A DNA stretch of 64,000 nucleotides from Meconema thalassinum (Eukaryota; Arthropoda; Insecta; Orthoptera; Tettigoniidae): assembly GCA_946902985.2 (NCBI GenBank), contig OX336388.2, forward strand, positions 230,384,467 to 230,448,466, written 5' to 3'. The notes beneath the pieces were generated by a model. It was not told the DNA's origin. It did no database searches and was given only the letters and a program-made list of their open reading frames with translations. A program made the position numbers and the translations under genes. Shown here piece by piece: positions 31,430 through 40,806 of the stretch (position 1 is its first letter; every line of letters begins with the position of its first letter).

Positions 31430-32208
31430 TAGGGCTCGGATTTTTAGGTAAATAAATATAGTTTTATGTAAATACATATTTTAAACGATTCGTCTATAAA
31501 TACGTAAATTCCTGTTTTAAACGTATTAGCACATAAAAAGACATAATATTTACATTTTTTAACCAGTATGCTAGATCATTCAGTTTATTGCATTTTTGTT
31601 CTATGTTACTTCAACTGGGAAGAACCAGTGAGCTATCTAATCTTCATGCAGAGCGTATGTCAGCTTGCAACTGTCCATAGCCATATTGCACCACATGCTA
31701 GACCGCCCTCCCCCAGCTACCTGGAACCAGTGGCACTCACATTTAGTTCATTTCTGGCACTGTGAAGTGTAAGGCAGTTCTACGGTGCCTTAAGTAAAAA
31801 CAACTACAAGTTATCGTCTGTCGCAGAATTAGAAGTAACTTTACTTCTGATGGGGGCGTTCTGTTCTGCCAAACATGTGGGAAAGCAATCAAGGCTGAAC
31901 AGCGATCTTAAGTTTCACAACCCCTCAAGGGCAAGAAATATATTGCCGCAATTTCGCGCCTTCAGAAGAATGGTTTGCGATAATCGTCGGACATTTGTGA
32001 TGGACAACCTGAAGATGTATCTCGTTGTATATTGTAATGCTTCAGAAGTCAGTGAGGCATAGAATAAATTGCATTCGTGAGTACTGCGTATTTAAAAAAA
32101 TATATATATAATTAAATATTTTTACTTTTTTGTCACATATTTCAGGTATTTTTAACACATAAAAATAAATATTTTCCTGATCTTTTCCACCTAAAAATCC
32201 GAGCCCTA
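31430..32208 (+). mobile_element. hAT-family element, non-autonomous (779 bp), 8-bp target duplication
   Basis: TIRs TAGGGCTCGGATTTTTAGGT at both ends (20 bp, perfect). CTTATTAT occurs at 31422-31429 and 32209-32216. The 8-bp duplication with a TAGGG terminus is diagnostic for hAT. The interior has one transposase remnant and AT-rich flanks. Confidence 0.93.
31825..31905 (+). pseudogene. BED-type zinc-finger start of a hAT transposase
   Basis: Reads FTSDGGVLFCQTCGKAIKAE followed by a stop. The phrase F-x-DG-x-VLFC-x-x-C is the beginning of the BED-like finger found at the N-terminus of many hAT transposases. The His pair and catalytic domain are missing. Confidence 0.55.
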
Positions 32209-32216
32209 CTTATTAT

Positions 32217-32850
32217 TATTGCCGTGGCACGCAAGATGGAGCTTTGGCAGCAGAGGTGGAATGACGATCTCAGAGGAAGATGGACAGCTCGGCTGATACC
32301 GAGTCTGGTCGAGTGGACAAGTAGAAAACATGGAGAAACTAATTACTTTCTGACTCAGATGTTGACAGGTCATGGCTACTTTCGGTGTTACCTTCATCGT
32401 ATGGCCAAAGTAAGGAGTCCAGTTTGTATTTACTGCGAGAACGAACGAGATGACGTATATCATACGTTCTTCGTCTGTGCTCGTTGGGCAGCGGAAAAAC
32501 AACGACTTGAAGCTGAGGTTGGTCCAATATAGTTGGAATTATGTTGAGGAACGAGCTCAGCAGGGATACGGTCGCTTTCTTTGTTGAGGTGGTCCTTCGT
32601 CAGAAGAAGTCGGATGGGGACTTGCACGATTTAGTTGATTAAGTCTGCGATCCGCGGAATGAGTATGAATTGAGAAGTAAGATGGTGCTTGTGAAGCAAA
32701 GAAAATGGCTCCATCCTGAAGTAACACGAAAGTGGTCCCGGGATGGGTTTTGTCAAGAGGATAGGGTGTGGTTTTGTAGTGGGTAAGAATCCCACACGCT
32801 TGAAGAGTGCGGACCCTCTTCAAGCGTCTTAATAGAAGATTTTTCCACTT
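32217..32850 (+). pseudogene. LINE-epsilon (R1-like) 3' fragment
   Basis: A frame of about 100 codons: WQQRWNDDLRGRWTARLIPS, KHGETNYFLTQMLTGHGYFR, YLHRMAKVRSPVCIYCE, DDVYHTFFVCARW. This is the R1-clade C-terminal region with its CCHC-like zinc ligands (C-x2-C, H, C). Translation continues in shifted frames to about 32790. 5' truncated. It abuts the hAT element. R1-type LINEs are arthropod-associated, which supports an insect source. Confidence 0.8.
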
Positions 32851-32862
32851 TCCTCGTAAAAA

Positions 32863-32863
32863 A

Positions 32864-32921
<58 letters not shown>
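32863..32921 (+). repeat. (ATT)n microsatellite
   Basis: About 19 perfect ATT units just after the R1-like LINE. Confidence 0.95.
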
Positions 32922-32929
32922 GTGTTTCA

Positions 32930-33320
32930 TGTGTAATACCATACGCTACATAAATAAATAAAAACAGTTATCGGATAAAGCACGTGTATTGCATTTGGTC
33001 CACAGATATATACATAAGCTTGCAATATGCAAAACTTTTTTTGGCCAGTGTATTATCAAAAATAATACCTTAAGTCAATAAAATGTACTTTTAATTATAA
33101 TTACAATTAACTTTTCTTTTAATAACAAAGGTTGTTTTCAGGAATATTTCTAAATATACTAATTACCTAAGAGCTAAAATTACATTAAATTTCTAAGAAA
33201 CCAGATAGCCTACGTTACAAGTATAAATTAAAAGTGAATGATATAGCTCTTGAAAAATACCAGCCTGAACTGCAACGTATCAGTGATGTGGATGGTATAT
33301 ATTCAAGTATGGATAGCTTG
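32930..33320. other. No recognisable feature
   Basis: AT-rich; nothing supported. Confidence 0.4.
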
Positions 33321-33324
33321 AGGT

Positions 33325-33505
33325 TGGCATTGATATGATCATGTGTTTAAGTGAGAATAAATACATATAATGATGTTGCTATGAAAAAATATTGAGTCTT
33401 CATAAGGTAATGTTTGGGCAACGACTCCTTATATTATTTCTCAGCAACATCATCATAAAGATTCTTATTCTCACGTAGACACATGATCATATCAATCCCA
33501 AACTC
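33325..33505. repeat. Foldback sequence, ~70-bp inverted arms
   Basis: ttgatatgatcatgtg and gatgttgct in the left arm (33325-33393) recur in reverse in the right arm (33432-33505) with few differences and a ~40-bp loop. No target duplication was identified. Confidence 0.75.
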
Positions 33506-33522
33506 AAAATTTATATGCATGG

Positions 33523-33625
33523 ATGTATAATATCCACACTCCTGAAAACAACCATTGTTATGAAAAGAACAAGATGTTCAAGAAAGAACATTTAGCCCTC
33601 TTTCTCCTATATGTGTCTGTAAATC
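33523..33625 (+). repeat. Segment shared with the LINE-gamma tail at 7.75 kb
   Basis: gaacaagatgttca, aaagaacat, tagcc and ctttctcct occur in the same order and spacing as at 7746-7795; in both places the frame reads KNKMF and KEH. It probably marks the 3' UTR of one LINE family. Confidence 0.5.
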
Positions 33626-33849
33626 CTTATCCCTATCACCTCGTATTTTCTTCCTATTCGAAGTGCAAAATGGCACATACTAGATTTGATCAGCGGTGTT
33701 CAAACCATAGTTTATAATTTACCTCAGCATTTTACTATTCCATCAGCAAACACTCCAAACAACGTAGGAATTCAGTATATTAACACCGACTACTTACAAT
33801 AATAGAAACTGAAACAAAACTTCGTTGGTCTAAAAAAATCACTGGGAGA

Positions 33850-34035
33850 AACACATTTAATAAACCTACTGCACAGCTAATTTTTAATCGGGCCTATCTT
33901 TGGGGGCGAGTGCGCTCTATCGGCAACAAGAGGAAATTTTTCAATTACACCGTATTGCATGCGTTCACTAACTGGGAATGTCAAGGCTGGTATACGCGCA
34001 GTTCGCATTTACTGTCGACCAAAATATTATGTGCA
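33850..34035 (+). repeat. Repeat X, copy 3
   Basis: Homologous to 13683-13890 (gagtgcgctct, aactgggaatgtcaaggc, cgcagttcg), with the same internal fold-back potential. Confidence 0.7.
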
Positions 34036-34376
34036 CTCGAGTTTGAAGGTTGTTTGTGAAGTAACCAATAGACCTAAATAAAATCCAATAACATCATCAT
34101 TTTCGTCGTTCTATTTTACGTTAGTTCATGTAGGTTTGGAATTTTTAATTTATATTTTAATATTTTTTTATCGCAGTTGGAACACAAAAAGTGCCCGTTT
34201 TTAAGCATGTATCAACCATGCGTCACATTTAAGAATTATTATCTCACAAACCCGTCATCAGATCGAATCCAAATTTTACAATATACAAAAGAACATGGAA
34301 ATTGTGGTAACTATTACTGATGGAAGTACTAAAGCATTTTTTGGATCTAGTGATGCTCACGTATATCCCTCTTCTA
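34036..34376. other. No recognisable feature
   Basis: Nothing supported. Confidence 0.4.
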
Positions 34377-34380
34377 TAGT

Positions 34381-35016
34381 CAATAACAACCCGACCTGGC
34401 TTCGCCCGATATTTTAAACGGTTTACCCAGCGTAAGTTTAAGGAGCACGGACGGCAGCTCCCAGACACAATTCAGAAAAGCTGATGTGAACAGCGAAACT
34501 CCAAACTCGTATACTCTTTTCCGAAGTCCTAACTCGACACGACTCAACAGTTGGATGCTGGCCGAAGCTGGGGTGATAGCCTCGCTCACTAGCTCGTAAC
34601 CTCACTCTGAAGTTAGTAATTTAAATTTCCACTGAATGGAGATTGTTGGAAGAAATGAAAACTTAACAACAGTTATATTGGGCGATGTATTAAAGTTAGA
34701 TATACTCTGTCGCGGACCCTTTTGTAGAACATTTCATGCTGAGCAATTCTTACACTCATAGTATATACAGATATTTTTAACGCTTTACCCAGGATAAGCT
34801 TAAAAGGCGCAGGGATTTTAGGGTTTTCTTCGAATCGATTCACTGAAATCGTTACTGCTCGGCTTCATTTATTCATAAATGAATGTTTCTTTACAGAAAC
34901 CTTCGTCGAGAAATCCTTTACAGAATGGTGAAAACCGCATCAAAATCCATCCAGTGGTTCTCGAGATTACCCGTTACATCCAAGAATCGGGGACTTTGTT
35001 TTATACTAAGTAGAGA
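34381..35016 (-). mobile_element. Helitron copy H7, near complete
   Basis: Minus strand: starts TCTCTACTTAGTATAAAAC at 35016 after A, carries the family phrases, and ends near cgggcgaagccaggtcggg, the 3' hairpin. The expected CTAG is changed (TTAT follows). It shares its second half with H6, so H6/H7 form one subfamily and H1/H2 another. Confidence 0.8.
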
Positions 35017-35075
35017 TTAATCAAATGTTTGAGTAGCGCAACATAAATTGGAATCAGATCCTTTGATTAAATAAT

Positions 35076-35296
35076 TTATCTGGAACAAGTTCCTGCTTGG
35101 GTGAGGTAGATTGATCTGGAACTAATTCCTGCTTGGGTGAGGTAGATTGGTCTGGAACTAATTCCTGCTTGGGTGAGGTAGATTGATCTGGAACTAATTC
35201 CTGCTTGGGTGAGGTAGATTGGTCTGGAACTAATTCCTGCTTGGGTGAGGTAGATTGGTCTGGAACTAATTCCTGCTTGGGTGAGGTAGATTGATT
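35076..35296 (-). repeat. 36-bp VNTR, about six copies
   Basis: The unit gatctggaactaattcctg continues with cttgggtgaggtagatt, 36 bp. Copies differ by one or two bases. Because 36 is a multiple of 3, minus-strand frames stay open and encode a 12-residue repeat (DQSTSPKQELVP). I see no promoter, splice or family evidence for a real protein. Confidence 0.95.
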
Positions 35297-35875
35297 GATT
35301 GTATCGTGATCTTTTTGATTTCGAGACGTACCTAGCTGAAAGAATTGGCAATGCACTTCGGAAACGAAACTCTATTCTTGCCCTGTGATATGCTCGGGAA
35401 ATAAAGTAATTTTTTAGAGTCAAAGAACACACCCATGAACATTGGGTGTTTCCAGATCTCATCCAGACAAAATCATCCGGCCTGTCCATTACAAGAACTT
35501 TATCCTTTTTGAGTCGCAGTTTTTATTAATTTTAATAAAAATGTGACCTCCCTTTTGGTGAGTAGAGTAAATGAATTAGGTGTACAACATGGTCTTATCT
35601 TGTTGCTGACATATCACGCAAATAAAATATAAAACTGAGATGACTATCAGTCTCCCTAGCGACCGGTACCTGCAGGTGATGGCATTAGTGGCAAAGAAAG
35701 ATGGCTTCATGGGACAGCCCGACAGCAATATGTACCACACCTCTGTCGTGTACACTCGCTAATCTCATGGCACATGGCACATATCACATTATGAAGAATA
35801 TGTCCCGCCTAAGTATGGATTTATTTCGGTCGCTACAAAAGAAATTCACGTTCAGAACATTGACAATTAGTGTTT
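35297..35875. other. No recognisable feature
   Basis: A phrase around 35690-35750 (KKDGFMGQPDSNMYHTS in one frame) is protein-like but too short to assign. Confidence 0.35.
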
Positions 35876-35930
35876 ATAATAATTATTATTAATAATAATG
35901 TTATAATAATAATTAATAATATTTTATATT
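35876..35930 (+). repeat. Impure (ATT/AAT)n low-complexity tract
   Basis: Alternating ATT and AAT units. Confidence 0.85.
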
Positions 35931-35935
35931 TATTT

Positions 35936-36469
35936 GTGTTTGAGTCCTCAGTCTTTTGACTGGTTTGATGCAGCTTTCCATGCCTCCCTGTCCTGAGCTA
36001 ATCGTTTCATCTCTACATAGCTACCACACCCTACATCCGAGGCAATCTGTTTAACATATTCTAACCTTGGTCTACCCCTACAGTTCTTGTCCTCAACCCT
36101 TCCTTCCTAACTAAGCTTGCTATTCCTGGGTGTCTTAGTATGTGTCCTACCAACCTATCTCTTCTCTTCAATACCAGTTTCCTGATACATCTCTCCTCTC
36201 CCCCTCGTCTTAATACCTCTTCGTTTGTAATCCTATCTACCCATCTGATCATCATTCTCCTCTAACACCACATTTCAAACACTTCAATTCTCTTTTCTGC
36301 TGCACCAATAGTCTAAGTTTCACTTCCATAGAGCACCACGCTCAAGACTATGGCTTTCAAAAATGACTTCCTAATACCTAAATTTCTATTTGATGTCAAC
36401 AGATTTCCTTTTTTGCAGAAATCCTTTCCTTGCTTGAGTCAGCCTACTTTTTATATCCTCTTTGTTTCG
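35936..36469 (-). pseudogene. LINE-beta 4, 3' fragment
   Basis: Minus strand: NRNLGIRKSFLKA, MMIRWVDRITNEEVLRRG, EERCIRKLVLKRRDRLVGHI, LRHPGIASLV, then the 3' end (gtcaaaagactgaggactc). It truncates upstream at the same SINE-like junction as LINE-beta 2. Confidence 0.85.
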
Positions 36470-36575
36470 GCCGGGTTTGAACCCGTGATCTTGATAGCAC
36501 AAGTAGCACAAGTTAAATTATTAACCACCCTGTATAGCGTAAGATTTTACAATAGGAACTGTTTCCTCTTTTTAT
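36470..36575 (-). mobile_element. SINE-like insert in LINE-beta, copy 2
   Basis: Minus strand acgctatacagggtgg and B-box-like GGGTTCAAACCCGG; same junction as at 29230. Confidence 0.6.
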
Positions 36576-38065
36576 TAGAATATAATTTTTCGACAAAAAT
36601 AAAACAAAACATAATAAAAAAAACTGTCAACTGAATTGAACCTTGCCTTGACATCTAAACTAACGGCTGTCACATGATTTATACATACACACACTCATAC
36701 TCGCGCGCGCCAGCACACTCTGCACCCAAAAGATGACAAGTCGAGATATCAGATATCCCCTCTCTCTGTGTCTCTCTTTATAATATAGAGATTCCAACAA
36801 AGATGATAAAAAACATACAGGCGACCCACTGCTGCAAATGACACTTTCACTCTTGATTTCTACCAATATCATATATAAAACCCACATCGGATGTGCTACT
36901 ATCTTCGTCTTGTTTCTCTCTGAATTTGTGTTGATTTTTTTTGTTCTGTTCGTATTTTATATATATATTTTCTCTGACTGCCTTTTAGGGATGTACAGTG
37001 TGTGAGGGGGAGAAGGGGAGGGGGGCACAGTAGGAGTGAGAGGAGGTTATAAAGAGAAAGAGAAAGCGAAATCTTTTTTGTATCTTTTTATTGTATTGGG
37101 TATTCTCCGTGTGCCTGCATGGTGGAGGATACTGAGGAAAGAGAATGTAAAGGAGCTAAATATATGTGTGAGAAAGAGAGAGAAAAATCCCTTTTGTATA
37201 TGAATTAGACAGTCGTAATGAAAATGACTGTATTAGTAGATATCATATATTCATATATATGTGGTGGTTTTTTTTTTCGTTTTTCTGGTGTGCCGTACGT
37301 ATCTCTTTTCGAAATATAATGGAATCCTAGTCGGTTGGTGTATATGTATGAATGTATATTCCTTGCCTTCTTCATTTTTAACCTCATATCATACGACGGA
37401 CTGTCAAGGGAGAGAGAGATAGAGACAAGGGGGGATGGGCGATTATTTTTTTTAAATTAGAAATCTCATGCTGTAGATGAAGTCTCTCGTATAAAGGATA
37501 CGGTGGTCTCGTACATGTGTGCATGCTCTCCTGCTGGAGTAAGTTGAAACCTCTGGCCGTAGTCTACTCTTAAGCGCGGTTATGATAATCATTTCAGAAA
37601 TGAAAGCCAGGCAGACGGACGAAAAAAAGCTAGCTAAATGTAATATGTCATAATTATAAGATACGAGGATACAGGTAGAGAAAGAAGCAAAGTGGATGGG
37701 GGAGAGTAATTATAAATCCTATACCTCTATATAATATATTCTAAAAAATGAAGGTAAGAAATTTTTATAAATAAAACGCAAAATTAATAACTGATGACAA
37801 TATAGAAGTTAACTGTGATTTGAATTTGTTTCTTTTGTCATTTATAAATACAAAATGTTCCCATTTTCTATTCCGAATTTAGTTTCTGCGGCATCTATGA
37901 TTTTCAGATTCTGTATTGTGTAGCAAATGGTGATTTTGTGCTATATTTTATGTGGAAATTGGAACTAAAATAATATACAATGTCCCTAAATAGTGTACGC
38001 ACTCTTTGAAACATTTCTTTATTGGTTGGATTCTTAAGGGGTATTGCAGAATCATGGTCATGTAG
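36576..38065. other. No recognisable gene; purine/pyrimidine-biased stretches
   Basis: Contains biased tracts (gagggggagaaggggagg at about 37005, gagagagatagagac at about 37410) and short CA/GC alternations at about 36700. No repeat shared with the rest of the window and no coding evidence. Confidence 0.4.
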
Positions 38066-39272
38066 ATCCGTGTAAGAACTTGCGGATATTTGTAGATATT
38101 CACGGGATAAGCTAGCGGATAACGTTTCGTGTTTCCATGGCCTACTGTGGCTATGCAATGATGGTACAATAGTGTAAGTAGCTGCGGATATTTGTAGATA
38201 TTCGTGGGATAAACTAGCAGATAACGTTTCGTGTTTCCATGGCCTACTGTGGCTACACAATGGTGTTACAATAGTATAAGTAGCTGCGGATATTTGCATA
38301 TATTCGCGGGATAAGCTAGTGGATAACGTTTCGTGCTTCCATGGCCTACTGTGGCTACGCAATGATGTTACAATAGTATAAGTAGCTGCGGATATTTGTA
38401 GATATTCGCGGGATAAGCTAGCAGATAACGTTTCGTGCTTCCATGGCCTACTGTGGCTATGCAATGATGTTACAATAGTATAAGTAGCTGCGGATATTTG
38501 TAGATATTCGCGGGTTAAGCTTGCAGATAACGTTTCGTGATTCAATGGCCTACTGTGGCTACGCAATGATGTTATAATAGTATAAGTAGCTGTGGATATT
38601 TGTAGATATTCGTGGGATAAGCTAGCGGATAACGTTTCGTGTTTCCATGGCCTACTGTGGCTACGCAATGATGTTACAATAGTATAAGTAGCTGCGGATA
38701 TTTGTAGATATTCGCGGGATAAGCTAGCGGATAACGTTTCGTGATTCAATGGCCTACTGTGGCTACGCAATGATGTTACAATAGTATAAGTAGCTGCGGA
38801 TATTTGTAGATATTCGCGGGATAAGCTACCAGATAACGTTTCGTGATTCAATGGCCTACTGTGGCTACGCAATGATGTTATTATAGTATAAGTAGCTGCG
38901 GATATTTGTAGATATTCGTGGGATAAGCTAGCGGATAACGTTTCGTGATTCAATGGCTTACTGTGGCTACGCAATGATGTTACAATAGTATAAGTAGCTG
39001 CGGATATTAGTAGATATTCGCGAGATAAGCTAGCAGATAACGTTTCGTGATTCAATGGCCTACTGTGGCTACGCAATGATGTTATTATAGTATAAGTAGC
39101 TGCCGATATTTGTAGATATTCGCGGGATAAGCTAGCGGATAACGTTTCGTGTTGTTTCCATGGCCTACTGTGGCTATGCAATGATGTTACAATAGTATAA
39201 GTAGCTGCGGATATTTGTAGATATTCGCGGGATAAGCTAGCGGATAACGTTTCGAGTTTCCATGGCCTGCTG
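38066..39272 (-). repeat. 102-bp satellite, about 12 units, open in one minus-strand frame
   Basis: The unit (gcggatatttgtagatattc, gcgggataagctagcggat, aacgtttcgtgtttccatgg, cctactgtggctacgcaatg, atgttacaatagtataagta) is 102 bp; one unit has a 3-bp insertion at about 39153. A minus-strand frame from 39181 to 37904 (425 codons) runs through all units because 102 = 3 x 34. Most differences between units change the amino acid (PWKHE vs PLNHE, REY vs HEY), which argues against purifying selection. Read as satellite DNA. Confidence 0.95.
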
Positions 39273-39570
39273 TGATTGACTTGGCGTATTCTCTTGGTGT
39301 GTGGAGAGGAGGTAGCGGGTCCTCAATTAGGAGACCTTGTCTGCGACAGAGATAGGCTGTTCTTCATTAGACATGCCGTTTGAGCGAACATGTGTGTACG
39401 CATTGTGCTGCACCCTCACATTGTTTCGGCTTTTCCTTTACGTAATCGTTCATTAGGAATTCATTGCATTTTGGTTTGGAGTTCCCACTGTTTCACAAGA
39501 ACAGTATACTCGCTTCAAATTCAACATTGAGCACCATGACAATGGATTAACCAGTACCGTAGCCATGCAC
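39273..39570. other. No recognisable feature
   Basis: Nothing supported. Confidence 0.4.
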
Positions 39571-39574
39571 GTTA

Positions 39575-39960
39575 GGTCACGCATAGCTGGAAGTCCGGAC
39601 ACCAAAGGTTCGAGTCCCAGCTCTAACAGTGGCCATCTTATGTGCAGATTTTGTCACTACGTTTTGACAGCTTCCTTCAAGCATGGTTCGATTCCCGGCT
39701 CTGCCAAGAAATTTAATTCTGGTCTGAGGGCCGAACCGTAGTAGCCTACACTCAGCCTCGTGAGGCAAAAACTGAGAATAGGTGGGTTCGTTTCCTACCT
39801 TAGCCATCCTGGAAGTGGTTTTCCGTGGTTTCCCATCTTCGACTCCAGGTGAATGCCGATATTGTACCCAACTTAAGGCCACGGCTGCTTCCTACCAAAA
39901 TCCCACCTCAATTACAAACACACACACTAGTATAGACATTACAGTGTCACAGGTTATCAG
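39575..39960 (+). mobile_element. SINE cluster, two tRNA-derived fragments
   Basis: B-box-like GGTTCGAGTCC at about 39608 and GGTTCGATTCCC at about 39686. The second is followed by tctgccaagaaatttaattc and the CTCAGCCTCGTGAG block. Then comes a further body, gaagtggttttccgtgg ... gccacggctgcttcc ... gtgtcacaggttatcag, also found at 47466-47705. Confidence 0.7.
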
Positions 39961-40047
39961 TAGAGTCCTGCGAGGATAAACAAAACGTATTCCACATCCG
40001 CATGTATGTTATCCGAATCCGATGACATAACAATAATATTGATAATT

Positions 40048-40372
40048 TATTAGATCTTTTGTTGTCGTGTGGCCTCCTGAGAGGCCGAGTGCAGGTCTTT
40101 CTAGTCGACGCCCGTGGGCGACCTGCGCGTCGGGATGAGAGATGGAATGGATGAAGATGAATGAAACTGGGCAGGGATGTGGAAGGAAGCGGCCGAGGCC
40201 TATCAGAAGGTACCTTCCCAGCATTTCCTTGGTGTTGAAAATGGGGGAAACCACGGAAAACCATTTCAAGGACGGCCATCCGTGGGCCTCGAACCCACGC
40301 GTTTATCGAGTCAGCAGAGAGCTTGGCCCCATGACCTAACGCTGTCCTTTAGCCAGCGTAGCCACTGATGTC
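40048..40372 (-). mobile_element. SINE-A, inverted copy
   Basis: Reverse complement of the 9645-9960 family: GTGGGTTCGAGGCC head, ttgaaatggttttccgtgg, gcttccttccacatccctgc, ending in cggcctctcaggaggccac. No A-tail or clear target duplication remains. Confidence 0.85.
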
Positions 40373-40493
40373 AGTATCAAAGCAACACATTCAGACACTT
40401 GAGGAGAAAGCCGTTCCCCTAGGCGAGTCCTGTGTATGCCATGTGCTATGTTTAGACTTGCAACCCTTTCCTGTTGATGCTAGTGTTAATTGT

Positions 40494-40578
40494 ATCGGGT
40501 GAGTTAGCCGTGGTCGTTACGGCATGGTTCAGGAAGCCGCTCACATCCGGTAGGCGAGGAGGTTCGAATACCCCGCCG
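40494..40578 (+). mobile_element. SINE-B copy 2, left part
   Basis: Head ATCGGGTGAGTTAGCCGTGG with B box GGTTCGAATACC. The upstream target duplication TGTTAATTGT is at 40484-40493; its partner is at 43094-43103, after the right part. The split point is the Transib-like insertion. Confidence 0.93.
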
Positions 40579-40617
40579 CACAGTGGGTCAAAATCGAAAT
40601 ATAGGAGGACAAAATTA
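40579..40617 (+). promoter_or_regulatory. Left RSS-like terminus: heptamer, 23-bp spacer, nonamer
   Basis: Heptamer CACAGTG at 40579-40585, spacer 40586-40608, nonamer-like ACAAAATTA at 40609-40617. Probable transposase binding site. Confidence 0.75.
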
Positions 40618-40806
40618 TTTATTTTCATAATTAAAAAATCAAAATGTATTACTTCTACAGCATTGTCGTACAATTGCCGCTCACTATTCTGGGATATAAA
40701 CGCATCTTAGTGTAAATCTGTCACCACTGTTCGAGCAGTCTGAATTGGAGGGTGAATGAAAGTGGCTGTGGTTTGGTTGTCTTTGTGATTAGTGTGATGC
40801 TTTAAG

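Noticed and set aside
35054..35489. Minus-strand frames over the 36-bp VNTR as a repeat protein gene
   Set aside because: Two different frames are open over the same repeats and neither has gene context; explained by the 36-bp period.
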